Of a DNA stretch of 64,000 nucleotides, positions 33,125 through 41,923 are shown piece after piece (the stretch's first letter is position 1; each line of letters starts with the position of its first letter). The notes under the pieces were generated by a model, which was not told where the DNA came from, ran no database searches, and saw nothing but the letters and a program-made list of their open reading frames with translations. A program made the position numbers and the translations under genes. Source of the DNA: Cohnella lubricantis (GTDB lineage: Bacteria > Bacillota > Bacilli > Paenibacillales > Paenibacillaceae); assembly GCF_014212015.1 (NCBI RefSeq), contig NZ_JACJVN010000056.1, forward strand, positions 1-64,000, read 5' to 3'.

Positions 33125-34690
33125 ATGGCTATCAAGCGCAACAGGATTGGCTTGATTCTCGCCGGGCTCATGCTCGGCATCTTCGTCGCGGCGATCGACA
33201 ACACGATCGTATCGACGGCAATGGCGACCATTGTCTCCGACCTCGGCGGGATGGAGAAGTTCGTCTGGGTCACCTCGGCTTATCTCGTGACCGAGATGGC
33301 CGGCATGCCGATCTTCGGCAAGCTGTCCGACATGTACGGGCGCAAACGATTCTTTGTTCTCGGCATCGTGTTGTTCCTGGCCGGTTCGGTGTTGTGCGGC
33401 ACGGCGACGAACATCGTCGAGCTGAGCATCTATCGCGCGATTCAAGGCATCGGCGGCGGCGCGCTTGTGCCGATCGCGTTCACGATTCTATTCGATGTCG
33501 TCCCGATGGAGAAGCGGGGCAGCATGTCGGGCATCTTCGGAGCGGTGTTCGGCACCTCCAGCTTGTTCGGTCCGCTGCTCGGCGCGTACATCGTGGATCA
33601 TATCGATTGGCGCTGGATCTTCTATCTTAACCTTCCCCTTGGGCTTCTCGCGCTTGTCCTCATTCTATTCCTCTACAAGGAATCGCTGCAGCATGCCAAA
33701 CAGAGAATCGACTGGTGGGGAGCGGCGACGCTCGTCGGCGGAGTCGTCTGCCTCATGTTCGCGCTCGAGCTGGGCGGCCAGCAGTATGCTTGGGATTCCA
33801 CGCAAGTCATCTCGCTGTTCGCCGGAGCGGCAGTTCTAATCGCAGCCTTCTTCATCGCGGAGGCTAAAGCCGAGGAGCCGATCATCTCGTACGCCATGTT
33901 CCGCCGGCGGCTGTTCGCGGCGAGCACGATCAGCGGCTTGCTCTACGGCGCAGGCTTCATCACCTTCGCCGTCTACATTCCGATCTTCGTGCAAGGAGTG
34001 AACGGAGGCTCTGCGACGAGCTCCGGCCTCATTCTGCTGCCGATGACGCTCGGCTCGGTCGTATCGGCGCAGGTCGGCGGATTCCTAAGCACGAAGATGA
34101 GCTATCGCAAGATTATGATAGGCTCCGCGCTTATTTTCACCCTAGGTGCGGTTCTGCTCGCGACATTGACGCCCGACACCTCCAAGTGGCAGCTCGCCTC
34201 GTACATGATCGTGGTAGGACTGGGCGTCGGCTTCTCCTTCTCGGTGCTCAGCATGGCGGGGATGCATGGCTTCGATGAGCGGCAGCGGGGCTCGGCGAGC
34301 TCGACCCTGTCATTCGTCCGCTCGCTCGGCATGACGGTGGGCTTGACCATCTTCGGTATCGTGCAGCGCAACGAGCTGGGCGCCAATCTGGCGAACGCAT
34401 TCAGCGGAATGCCGGGGGGCGCGCCAAGCGGCGATTCGTTCGGCAACATTCGCGAGTCGCTGACTTCGGAGAAGCGTGCTGCGATCCCGAAGGATGTGCT
34501 GGATCGAATCGTCGACGCCATGAGCTCTTCCATCACGACGATGTTCCTGTGGGCGATCATTCCCGCTGCGCTGGCGATCGTCGCGGTCATGACGATGGGC
34601 AAGGAACGCATGCTGCTTCCGCCTAAAGCGCAGAAGGCCGGCGGGAAGCCGGGCGGCCAAGCGTCTGCCTCGGCAGCGGAATCCAAATAA
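33125..34690 (+). CDS. DHA2-family MFS drug:H+ antiporter, copy 1
   Basis: A 521-residue, 14-helix efflux pump. Helix 1 has the DHA2 acidic motif (AAIDNTIVSTAMATIV), the loop after helix 2 has GKLSDMYGRKRFF, and helix 5 contains the antiporter motif C region (FGAVFGTSSLFGPLLGAYI). It follows bacF by 18 bp and precedes a second DHA2 pump. The substrate is unknown. Confidence 0.9.
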   Translation: MAIKRNRIGLILAGLMLGIFVAAIDNTIVSTAMATIVSDLGGMEKFVWVTSAYLVTEMAGMPIFGKLSDMYGRKRFFVLGIVLFLAGSVLCGTATNIVELSIYRAIQGIGGGALVPIAFTILFDVVPMEKRGSMSGIFGAVFGTSSLFGPLLGAYIVDHIDWRWIFYLNLPLGLLALVLILFLYKESLQHAKQRIDWWGAATLVGGVVCLMFALELGGQQYAWDSTQVISLFAGAAVLIAAFFIAEAKAEEPIISYAMFRRRLFAASTISGLLYGAGFITFAVYIPIFVQGVNGGSATSSGLILLPMTLGSVVSAQVGGFLSTKMSYRKIMIGSALIFTLGAVLLATLTPDTSKWQLASYMIVVGLGVGFSFSVLSMAGMHGFDERQRGSASSTLSFVRSLGMTVGLTIFGIVQRNELGANLANAFSGMPGGAPSGDSFGNIRESLTSEKRAAIPKDVLDRIVDAMSSSITTMFLWAIIPAALAIVAVMTMGKERMLLPPKAQKAGGKPGGQASASAAESK

Positions 34691-34704
34691 GAGAATAATC
34701 CTAT

Positions 34705-34728
34705 TGAACCCAGTTCATATTGAGTTCA
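34705..34728. promoter_or_regulatory. Possible operator between DHA2 genes
   Basis: TGAAC-CCA-GTTCA (34705-34717) is a perfect short dyad, followed at 34721 by TGAGTTCA. It could bind a TetR- or MarR-type repressor of the downstream pump. No good -35/-10 pair is visible. Confidence 0.3.
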
Positions 34729-34806
34729 CACTCGGCTCGTAATCTAGGTGTCGCACGGAGAGGCCGACAGGAGAAACAATAGAGGGTCTCTTCAGGAAAC
34801 CTGGAT

Positions 34807-36357
34807 ATGGGGTGGCTAAAGTTGGTTTACGCAAAAGGCAATAATAAAGTGCTTGTGCTGATCGGTCTTCTGATCGGCCTTATCTTCTCGGAGCTGGACG
34901 AGACGGTCGTCTCCACGGCAATGCCGACGATCGTCCGCGAGCTGCACGGCCTGTCGCTCATGGGTTGGGTGGCCGGCATCTACATGCTGTCGCTGACGAT
35001 GTTCATGCCGATTCTCGGCAAGCTGGCGGATCTATTCGGTCGGAAAAAAGTTTATCTTACCTGCGTCGGTCTGTTCATCGCCGGTTCGATCGTCTGCGGC
35101 CTAACGCCGTCGATGACGGTGCTGCTGATCGGACGCGGCATTCAAGGCATTGGCGCCGGCGGCATGATGCCGCTCGCGATGGTGATTATCGGCGACACGT
35201 TCCCGCTGGAGCAGCGGGCCAAGGTTCAGGCCATGATCGGACCGGTCATGTTCCTGCCGCAGCTGCTCGGCCCGACCGTCGGCGGCTATCTCGTGGGCCA
35301 CGTCAACTGGCATTGGGTGTTCTTGATCAACATCCCCGTCGGACTGCTCGCGGCGGCGGTGCTCGCCATCGGCATGCGGGAAGCGCGCGGGGAAGAGAAG
35401 CGGTCAATCGATTGGGCCGGCGCGTTCACGATGATGGTAGCCTTGCTGTCGCTGCTGCTCGCACCTGTGCTGGTCGATAACCGTGGCCTTAGCTGGTCTT
35501 CTCCATGGGTCATCGGACTGTTCGTGCTGTCGGCTCTGCTCTTCACCGTGCTCGTCTTCATCGAGAAGCGGGCGAAGGAGCCGATTCTGCCGCTGCACCT
35601 GTTCAAGAATCGCACCGTCGTTGTCCTGTCGCTGTTCGTCTGCGTCTTGATGCTGGGTCTGATGGGCGGCATTCAGATGTTCCCGTTCTTCGCCCAGAAC
35701 GTCATGGGGCTGACGCCGACCGGATCGGGGTATCTGAACATCGCGTTCATGGCGAGCGCGATTCCGGTCAGCATCCTGATCGGCTTCCTGATCACGCGGG
35801 TGGCTTACCGCACCTTGTTCATCGTCTCGTTCACGCTGCCGATCATCGGCATGTACCTGCTCTCGCAGGTGGGAGTCGATACGTCCGTTCTCTATATTAT
35901 CGTGACGTTCCTCATTATGGGCTTCGGCATGGGCGCGCTGTTCGGCGGCGACAACCTGATCGTGCAGGAGTCCGTCGAGAAGAAGCATAGCGGCGTCGCG
36001 CTGTCGTTCGTCCAGCTGTTCCAGACGGTCGGCATGACGATCGGCATGAGCGTGTTCGGCAGCTTGCTGGCGAGCCAGATCAAGGGCGGCGTCATGAAGC
36101 TGAGCGATCAGCTGCCCGAAGGCTCGGCCGAGACGATCGCGACGGGCGGCATTCCGCAGGGGTTGGATCCGAGCGTTACTTTGAAAGTGCAAGAGGCGTT
36201 CTCGCACGCATTCCAGAACATCTTCACCATTGGGCTTGGGTTCGCCGTCGCGGCGTTCGTCATCGTCTGGTTCCTGAAGCACGAAGTGCTGAAGAAGAAG
36301 GAAGAGAACGAGGATGGGGAAGCGGAGAAGATCGCAGCCGCTCCTGTGGAAGCTTAA
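34807..36357 (+). CDS. DHA2-family MFS drug:H+ antiporter, copy 2
   Basis: A 516-residue, 14-helix pump paralogous to the one at 33125. Helix 1 acidic motif FSELDETVVSTAMPTIV, loop GKLADLFGRKKVY, C-terminal Glu/Lys-rich tail. The ATG at 34807 has only AGGAAAC upstream. A TTG at 34822 behind GGGGTGG is a good alternative and would remove five residues. Confidence 0.9.
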   Translation: MGWLKLVYAKGNNKVLVLIGLLIGLIFSELDETVVSTAMPTIVRELHGLSLMGWVAGIYMLSLTMFMPILGKLADLFGRKKVYLTCVGLFIAGSIVCGLTPSMTVLLIGRGIQGIGAGGMMPLAMVIIGDTFPLEQRAKVQAMIGPVMFLPQLLGPTVGGYLVGHVNWHWVFLINIPVGLLAAAVLAIGMREARGEEKRSIDWAGAFTMMVALLSLLLAPVLVDNRGLSWSSPWVIGLFVLSALLFTVLVFIEKRAKEPILPLHLFKNRTVVVLSLFVCVLMLGLMGGIQMFPFFAQNVMGLTPTGSGYLNIAFMASAIPVSILIGFLITRVAYRTLFIVSFTLPIIGMYLLSQVGVDTSVLYIIVTFLIMGFGMGALFGGDNLIVQESVEKKHSGVALSFVQLFQTVGMTIGMSVFGSLLASQIKGGVMKLSDQLPEGSAETIATGGIPQGLDPSVTLKVQEAFSHAFQNIFTIGLGFAVAAFVIVWFLKHEVLKKKEENEDGEAEKIAAAPVEA

Positions 36358-36372
36358 TATGGAAGGACGAAG

Positions 36373-36398
36373 CGGACCGCCTATGTGCGGTTCGTTTT
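36373..36398 (+). terminator. Terminator before prfC
   Basis: CGGACCGC (36373-36380) pairs with GCGGTTCG (36387-36394), followed by TTTT. Confidence 0.7.
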
Positions 36399-36420
36399 GG
36401 CTATCCGGAGGCACAATGTG

Positions 36421-36429
36421 TGCTATAAT
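36421..36429 (+). promoter_or_regulatory. prfC extended -10 promoter
   Basis: TGCTATAAT with a perfect -10 (36424-36429). No matching -35 at 16-18 bp; recognition would rest on the extended TGn. Confidence 0.5.
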
Positions 36430-36467
36430 GGAAGCTGCCATTTTCCTAAGGAAGGAACTTTGACTCT

Positions 36468-38063
36468 ATGACTCAGACACTGCGCGAAGAACTGAAGAAT
36501 GAAGTGGCGAGACGCCGCACCTTCGCGATTATATCCCACCCCGACGCGGGGAAAACGACGCTGACCGAGAAGCTGCTGCTGTTCGGAGGCGCGATTCATA
36601 CGGCGGGCTCCGTCAAAGCGCGCAAGGCCGCTCGCCACGCGACGAGCGACTGGATGGAGATCGAGAAGCAGCGCGGCATCTCCGTCACGTCTTCGGTGAT
36701 GCAGTTCGAATATGCCGGCAAGCACGTGAATATTCTCGATACGCCGGGCCACCAAGACTTCAGCGAGGACACGTACCGCACGCTGACGGCCGCGGATAGC
36801 GCGGTCATGCTCATCGACGTCGCGAAGGGTGTCGAGGCGCAGACGATCAAGCTGTTCCAGGTGTGCGCCAAGCGGGGCATCCCGATCTTCACGTTCATCA
36901 ACAAGCTCGACCGCGAAGGCCAGAACCCGTTCGACCTGCTCGAAGAGATCGAGCGCGTGCTCGGCATCCGCTCGGTGCCGATGAACTGGCCGATCGGCAT
37001 GGGCCGCGAGCTGTGCGGCGTGTACGACCGGATGAAGAAGCAAGTGGAAGTGTTCGACGGCAGCGACCATTCGACCATCGAAGTGAAGAAGGTCGAGGAC
37101 TATAACGATCCGCTCATCCGCCAGATGGCGGGCGATTATCTGGCCGACCAGCTCGTGAACGAGTGCGAGCTGCTGGACGTCGCGGGCGATCCGTTCGACT
37201 ACGAGAAGGTGATGCAGGGCCAACTGACGCCGGTGTTCTTCGGCAGCGCCGTCAACAACTTCGGCGTGCAGACGTTCCTCGAGAACTTCCTGCAGCTCGC
37301 ACCGCAGCCGGCATCGCGCAAGAGCACCGAAGGAGAAGTCGAGCCGACGGACGAGAAGTTCTCCGGCTACATTTTCAAGATTCAGGCGAATATGAATCCG
37401 GCGCACCGCGACCGGCTGGCGTTCCTGCGCATCTGCTCCGGCAAGTTCGAGCGCGGCATGAGCGTGCGCCACGTCCGCGCCGGCAAGGAGATCAAGCTGT
37501 CGCAGCCGCAGCAGTTCCTGGCGCAGGACCGCGAGATCGTCGACACGGCGTATCCGGGCGACATCATCGGCTTGTTCGACCCGGGCATCTTCCGGATCGG
37601 CGATTCGCTTAGCCAAGGCAGCAGCAAGGTGTTCGACGAACTGCCGACGTTCTCGCCGGAGATCTTCTCCAAGGTGTCGGTTAAGAATGCCTTGAAGCAG
37701 AAGCAATACCTGAAGGGGCTGGATCAACTGACCGAGGAAGGTATGGTGCAGGTGTTCCGCTCGGTCGGTCCGTTCGAGGACACATACCTCGGCGTCGTCG
37801 GCCAGTTGCAGTTCGACGTGTTCGAGTACCGGATGAAGAACGAGTACGGCGTCGACATTCAGCTCGCGCGCACGCCGTTCCAGTTCGCGCGGTGGATCGT
37901 CGCGGAGGGCAGCGGCAAGATCGATCCGACGAAGTTCCGCATCAACTCGACGCTCGTCAAGGACAAGAACGACAATGACGTCGCGCTGTTCGAGAACGAA
38001 TACGCGATGCGCACCGCGATGGAGCGGATGCCGGAAGTGAAGTTCCTCGAGACGGCGCCGTAA
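36468..38063 (+). CDS. prfC: Peptide chain release factor 3
   Basis: Translational GTPase that removes RF1/RF2 from the ribosome after termination. A 531-residue protein with G1 SHPDAGKT (23-30), the RGISVTSSVMQFEY switch, G3 DTPGHQDF, G4 NKLD, then the RF3-specific C-terminal domains. ATG at 36468 after AAGGAAGG. It is monocistronic, between a terminator upstream and a repeat-rich stretch downstream. Confidence 0.97.
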   Translation: MTQTLREELKNEVARRRTFAIISHPDAGKTTLTEKLLLFGGAIHTAGSVKARKAARHATSDWMEIEKQRGISVTSSVMQFEYAGKHVNILDTPGHQDFSEDTYRTLTAADSAVMLIDVAKGVEAQTIKLFQVCAKRGIPIFTFINKLDREGQNPFDLLEEIERVLGIRSVPMNWPIGMGRELCGVYDRMKKQVEVFDGSDHSTIEVKKVEDYNDPLIRQMAGDYLADQLVNECELLDVAGDPFDYEKVMQGQLTPVFFGSAVNNFGVQTFLENFLQLAPQPASRKSTEGEVEPTDEKFSGYIFKIQANMNPAHRDRLAFLRICSGKFERGMSVRHVRAGKEIKLSQPQQFLAQDREIVDTAYPGDIIGLFDPGIFRIGDSLSQGSSKVFDELPTFSPEIFSKVSVKNALKQKQYLKGLDQLTEEGMVQVFRSVGPFEDTYLGVVGQLQFDVFEYRMKNEYGVDIQLARTPFQFARWIVAEGSGKIDPTKFRINSTLVKDKNDNDVALFENEYAMRTAMERMPEVKFLETAP

Positions 38064-38069
38064 GCGGGG

Positions 38070-38400
38070 GGAGCTCGGTGCGCGATGCGCAGATGCGAAG
38101 TTGGCAGATGCGTGGATGCGTGGATGCGAGGCTGGCGGATGCGAGGCTGACGGATGCGAGGCTGGCGGATGCGAGACTGGCGGATGCGTGGATGCGAGGC
38201 TGGCGGATGCGAGACTGGCGGATGCGTGGATGCGTGGATGCGAGGCTGGCGGATGCGAGGTTAGGCGGATGCTCGGATGCACGGACTTACGGATGCGAGG
38301 TTAGGCGGATGCTCGGATGCACCGGAAGCGCGGATGTGAGGATGCACCGGAAGCACCGGAAGCACCGGAAGCACGAATGCGCGGACGCACGGGTGCTCGG
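38070..38400. repeat. Minisatellite of 15-bp and 8-bp units
   Basis: About a dozen tandem, imperfect copies of GCGAGGCTGGCGGAT (15 bp) alternate with GCGTGGAT (8 bp). It degrades toward the 3' end into GCTCGGAT and GCACCGGAA units. Open frames run through it only because 15 is a multiple of 3. It lies directly after the prfC stop. Confidence 0.9.
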
Positions 38401-38406
38401 TTCTGG

Positions 38407-38429
38407 ATAACGGAACGGTGTTCCGTTAT
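38407..38429. repeat. Palindromic repeat, copy 1
   Basis: ATAACGGAAC-GGT-GTTCCGTTAT, a perfect 10-bp stem with a 3-nt loop. Confidence 0.8.
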
Positions 38430-38454
38430 TGGCAAGTGGAAGCACGATGTAAGC

Positions 38455-38483
38455 GAAATAACGGAACGGTGTTCCGTTATTTC
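38455..38483. repeat. Palindromic repeat, copy 2
   Basis: Same core as copy 1, with the stem extended to 13 bp (GAAATAACGGAAC / GTTCCGTTATTTC). Confidence 0.8.
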
Positions 38484-38519
38484 CGCGTTTTAAGTGGGTT
38501 GCTCGATTAAATGCAGCGG

Positions 38520-38542
38520 ATAACGGAACGTCGTTCCGCTAT
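38520..38542. repeat. Palindromic repeat, copy 3
   Basis: ATAACGGAAC-GTC-GTTCCGCTAT, one mismatch in the stem. Confidence 0.8.
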
Positions 38543-38571
38543 TGCGTCTACGAGCACGTCATGGCGTCGAT

Positions 38572-38594
38572 ATAACGGAACGTGGTTCCGTTAT
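38572..38594. repeat. Palindromic repeat, copy 4
   Basis: ATAACGGAAC-GTG-GTTCCGTTAT, perfect stem. The flanks of the four copies are unrelated, so the palindrome itself is the repeated unit. Confidence 0.8.
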
Positions 38595-38657
38595 TGCATG
38601 AAGCTGCATGAATGGCGAGCTTTGCAGGGCAGCGTCGATACATTCTCTGCGACATGG

Positions 38658-38689
38658 AAGCGCAGTCTCCGAAGAGGCTGCGCTTTTTT
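38658..38689 (+). terminator. Strong rho-independent terminator
   Basis: AAGCGCAGTCTC / GAGGCTGCGCTT with a CGAA loop and six T residues counting the stem end. It probably ends read-through from prfC before the MHS transporter gene. Confidence 0.9.
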
Positions 38690-38764
38690 CATGTATACGA
38701 ACCCCCATGTCCCGTGGATATTAACGCTATCCTTGTCATCTTAAAGATAAAGGGGTTGCTCGGG

Positions 38765-40261
38765 GTGGAAGAGAGCGAGCGCAGAGGCTGGAAGCCGGGG
38801 CTGTCGTTCCGGAGGAAGAACAGGCTGCCGAAGCTTCAGAAGAAGGACATTACTGTCGTCGACACGAGATCCGCTCGCAAAGCGGTGGTTGCGACAGCGC
38901 TCGGCAATGCGATGGAATGGTTCGACTTCGGCATCTACTCCTACCTAGCCGTAACGATCGGGAAAGTGTTCTTCCCAGCCATGAGCGGTTCGGTCCAACT
39001 GGTGTATACGTTCGCGACCTTCGCCGTTGCTTTCATCGTTCGTCCGTTCGGGGGGCTGTTCTTCGGCAGACTGGGAGACCGGCTGGGCCGCAAGAAAATT
39101 CTGACGGTCACACTTGTCATCATGGCGCTATCCACGCTGAGCATCGGTCTGATCCCAAGCTATGCGTCCATCGGCGTGACGGCTTCGATTCTTCTGCTCC
39201 TAGCCCGGCTGGTGCAGGGCTTCTCCACGGGAGGCGAATATTCCGGCGCGATGACCTTCATCGCCGAATCGACGCCGGACAAGAAGAGGGGATTCCTGTC
39301 GAGCGGCCTTGAGGTAGGGACGCTGGCGGGCTACATCGCCGGATCGGGTCTGGTGACGCTGCTGACGTATGCGCTCGGACCGGATACGATGCTCTCCTGG
39401 GGATGGAGAATCCCCTTCTATGTGGCGGCGCCGATCGGACTCGTCGGTTTGTATCTCCGGAACCATCTGGAGGAGACGCCCGCCTTCGAGAAGATGGAGC
39501 ATGCGAAGGAGGAGCGTCCGGGCGTTCCGTTGAAGGAGATGCTGTCGATTCACTGGAAGGCGCTGCTCGTCGGTATGGTGCTTGTCTTCTTCTACAATAT
39601 CGTCGATTACATGGTGTTGTCCTACATGCCTTCCCATCTGACCGCGGTGCTGGGCTACGGGGAGACGAAGGGCTTGCTGCTCATTCTGATCGTCATGTTC
39701 ATCATGATCCCGATCGTGCTGACGATGGGCTTCTTCAGCGATCGGGTCGGCAGCAAACGGATTATTCAAGGCGGGTTGATCGGATTGGTCTTGCTGTCGC
39801 TCCCCGCCTTCCTCTGGATCGGAAGCGGGAATAATGGACAAGTATTCGCAGGGCTGCTCGTCCTGGCCGTCTTCTTGGCGAGCTTCCAAGGGACGATGCC
39901 TTCCTTGCTCCCCGCGCTATTCTTCACGGATGTGCGGTACGGAGCGCTTGCCATCACCTACAACGTCTCTGCGTCGCTGTTCGGAGGCACGACACCGCTC
40001 GTCATGGCCTGGCTGATCAGCTTGACGGGGAACAATCTGATTCCGGCTTACTTCCTGATCGGCGCTTCGATCATCGGCTTCGCGGTCGTCACCAAGCGGG
40101 TGACGGAGACTTCCGGCCGGGCGCTGAGGGGATCGGCGCCGGCGGTGGAGGAGAAGAAGGAGATCCCCGAGATTCTGGAGGAGCCGGAAGAGGCGATGTG
40201 GTGGTACGAGGAGCAGGTCCGTCTTGAAGAGACGAACCCGAACTCCGAGCAAGGCCGGTAA
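38765..40261 (+). CDS. MHS-family MFS transporter (ProP-like)
   Basis: A 498-residue, 12-helix proton symporter of the metabolite:H+ symporter family, which takes up osmolytes or organic acids. Signature GNAMEWFDFGIYSYLA in helix 1 and GRLGDRLGRKK after helix 2. Substrate unknown. The frame is open to 38612, but that part spans the terminator at 38658, so I chose GTG 38765, 9 bp after AAAGGGG. The C-terminal tail is Glu-rich. Confidence 0.85.
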   Translation: MEESERRGWKPGLSFRRKNRLPKLQKKDITVVDTRSARKAVVATALGNAMEWFDFGIYSYLAVTIGKVFFPAMSGSVQLVYTFATFAVAFIVRPFGGLFFGRLGDRLGRKKILTVTLVIMALSTLSIGLIPSYASIGVTASILLLLARLVQGFSTGGEYSGAMTFIAESTPDKKRGFLSSGLEVGTLAGYIAGSGLVTLLTYALGPDTMLSWGWRIPFYVAAPIGLVGLYLRNHLEETPAFEKMEHAKEERPGVPLKEMLSIHWKALLVGMVLVFFYNIVDYMVLSYMPSHLTAVLGYGETKGLLLILIVMFIMIPIVLTMGFFSDRVGSKRIIQGGLIGLVLLSLPAFLWIGSGNNGQVFAGLLVLAVFLASFQGTMPSLLPALFFTDVRYGALAITYNVSASLFGGTTPLVMAWLISLTGNNLIPAYFLIGASIIGFAVVTKRVTETSGRALRGSAPAVEEKKEIPEILEEPEEAMWWYEEQVRLEETNPNSEQGR

Positions 40262-40275
40262 TTAAGAATGGCTAG

Positions 40276-40312
40276 AACCCAATGGGGCGGTAGCGGGCTG
40301 CTCCATTGGGTT
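40276..40312 (+). terminator. Terminator after the MHS transporter
   Basis: AACCCAATGG (40276-40285) / CCATTGGGTT (40303-40312), a perfect 10-bp outer stem with an inner GC-rich part; the T run is short. Confidence 0.6.
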
Positions 40313-40337
40313 ATTGCGCGTTTATAGGACTTGCGAA

Positions 40338-40367
40338 TTGATGCGGCGGGGTGGCAGTGTGTACAAT
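40338..40367 (+). promoter_or_regulatory. Probable phnM promoter
   Basis: TTGATG (40338-40343), 18-bp spacer, TACAAT (40362-40367). Confidence 0.5.
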
Positions 40368-40394
40368 AGGGACAAGACAAAGGGGGAACGGATC

Positions 40395-41576
40395 ATGGCG
40401 AATCGATGGTGGGTGCGCGGCGGGCACGTTGTGCTGCCGGATCAAGTGATGGCGGCGGACGTCGCGATCTCGGACGGACGAATCGAGGCGATCGTGCCGA
40501 CAGGTGCGGAGCTTGAAGCATCGGCTGGTGAAAAGGTGCTTGACGCGACGGGCGCATGGGTGCTCCCGGGCCTAGTCGACATTCACTGCGACGCGATCGA
40601 GAAGGAGGTCGAACCGCGTCCGAATACGATTTTCCCGCTGGACATGGCCTTCATTCAGTTCGAACGCAAGCTGGCGCTGCACGGCATCACGACGATGTTC
40701 CATTCGTTGTCGCTCGGCGTGGGACTAAGCATTCGCGGGGAGAAGCTCATGGAGGAGCTCATTCGGCATGTTGTGAGCTCGCGCAGCGAACGGGCCATGA
40801 TCCGTCATCGGGTTCATCTACGCTATGAAATATCCTATCTGACCGGAATGCCGCTGGCGAAGCAGCTCGTTCGTGAAGGGCTGATCGATTATTTGTCGTT
40901 CATGGATCATGCGCCGGGCGTCGGGCAGTACAGCCGGCCGGGGGCTTTCGAACGTTATGTGATGAAGAATCAAGGAGTGGGCCCGGACGAAGTAGCGGAG
41001 ATCGTCGCAGAGCTGGAGGAACGGCGCTCAAGGGTAGATTGGGCTGAGCTTAGGGCATTGGCAGACGCAGCTTCGGAGCGGAGAATCGCGGTCGCCTCCC
41101 ATGACGACGATTCGAGAGAATTGGTAGACCGCTCTATCGGCTTCGGGGCTAAGGTGGTCGAGTTCCCGCTGAATCTAGACACAGCGAGTTATGCGAGAGA
41201 GCGAGGTCTGCACGTCTGCGTCGGAGCGCCGAATGTCGTTCGCGGCGGGTCGCATGACCGCAACATGTCCGCTGCAGACGCCATTGAAGCGGGGGCGGCC
41301 GACATCCTATGCTCGGACTATCATCCGGCGTCGATGCTTCAAGCTATTGTCACCTTGGAGAGTCGGGGGATGGCGCTAAATGAAGCCGTGAGGCTGGCAA
41401 CGCTTGAGCCTGCTCGCGCGCTTGGATTAGAAGGCGAGATCGGCTCGCTGGAGAGAGGCAAGCAAGCCGATCTGCTGGTCGTCCGCAAGGTGCGGGACTG
41501 CCCTGTCGTTACGGATACCGTCGTGGGTGGCAACGTCGTGCAGCAAACTCGGGATTACGTGGCGGTAGGGTTGTGA
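40395..41576 (+). CDS. phnM: PhnM-like amidohydrolase
   Basis: A 393-residue amidohydrolase matching alpha-D-ribose 1-methylphosphonate 5-triphosphate diphosphatase (PhnM), which trims the C-P lyase substrate. Seen: PGLVDIHCDAIEKEVEPRP (metal His64), VASHDDDS and CSDYHPASML, all PhnM-like. It stands alone here with no phnGHIJKL, so it either serves a C-P lyase operon elsewhere or has another role. ATG at 40395 after AGGGGGAACGG. Its last 22 bp overlap the convergent sspI. Confidence 0.8.
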   Translation: MANRWWVRGGHVVLPDQVMAADVAISDGRIEAIVPTGAELEASAGEKVLDATGAWVLPGLVDIHCDAIEKEVEPRPNTIFPLDMAFIQFERKLALHGITTMFHSLSLGVGLSIRGEKLMEELIRHVVSSRSERAMIRHRVHLRYEISYLTGMPLAKQLVREGLIDYLSFMDHAPGVGQYSRPGAFERYVMKNQGVGPDEVAEIVAELEERRSRVDWAELRALADAASERRIAVASHDDDSRELVDRSIGFGAKVVEFPLNLDTASYARERGLHVCVGAPNVVRGGSHDRNMSAADAIEAGAADILCSDYHPASMLQAIVTLESRGMALNEAVRLATLEPARALGLEGEIGSLERGKQADLLVVRKVRDCPVVTDTVVGGNVVQQTRDYVAVGL

Positions 41577-41779
41577 ATGTGCTGATGAAGCGTATCGACC
41601 ATCCGCTGCTGCTCGCTTGCTTCGCTATTCGACCAGATGATCTCGAATAGAACGCCGAGGCCGGGCAGCGTCACTTCCGCATTGCCGACGGAATCTTCGA
41701 TGACTTCGCGCAATTCTTCGTTGCTGTTGTTCTCTACGCGGTGAACGATAGCTTGCCGCAGACTCATCGTTGCGGTCAT
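41555..41779 (-). CDS. sspI: Small acid-soluble spore protein I
   Basis: A 74-residue minor SASP found in the spore core. The body (SLRQAIVHRVENNS, then LPGLGVLFEIIW) matches SspI of Bacillus closely. The ATG at 41779 follows a strong AAAGGAGG; the frame opens slightly further upstream without a start site. In B. subtilis sspI neighbours the rRNA methyltransferase ysgA; the same pairing is kept here with the KtrA gene inserted between them. It is good evidence that the organism sporulates. Confidence 0.93.
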   Translation of the reverse strand: MTATMSLRQAIVHRVENNSNEELREVIEDSVGNAEVTLPGLGVLFEIIWSNSEASEQQRMVDTLHQHIHNPTAT

Positions 41780-41813
41780 GGCAATCCTCCTTTGGGCACG
41801 GACTTCCGGCATT

Positions 41814-41843
41814 TAATCTTCCCCGGCGGGGCATCTGTTATGC
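41814..41843 (-). promoter_or_regulatory. Possible sigma-G promoter of sspI
   Basis: On the minus strand, GCATA (41843-41839), 18 bp, then AAGATTA (41820-41814), which fits the sigma-G -10 at five of seven positions. Confidence 0.3.
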
Positions 41844-41872
41844 CTAGAGGCGGAGATTGGACGAGGCTGTTG

Positions 41873-41881
41873 TGGTATAAT
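41873..41881 (+). promoter_or_regulatory. ktrA extended -10 promoter
   Basis: TGGTATAAT, with a perfect -10 at 41876-41881; the -35 is not clear. Confidence 0.45.
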
Positions 41882-41923
41882 GGAAACCATCGATTGGGTT
41901 CGGAAAGGGGATTATTCGGCATC

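Noticed and set aside
36423-38282. 619-codon minus-strand frame opposite prfC
   Set aside because: It runs through the minisatellite and is antisense to a conserved GTPase; its composition is Leu/Arg/His-rich noise.
38078-38410. 110-codon plus-strand frame in the minisatellite
   Set aside because: It arises from 15-bp tandem units; it has no ribosome site and frames switch at the 8-bp units.
38612-38764. Longer N-terminus of the MHS transporter
   Set aside because: It would be encoded across a strong terminator; the GTG at 38765 has a good ribosome site and gives a normal N-terminus.
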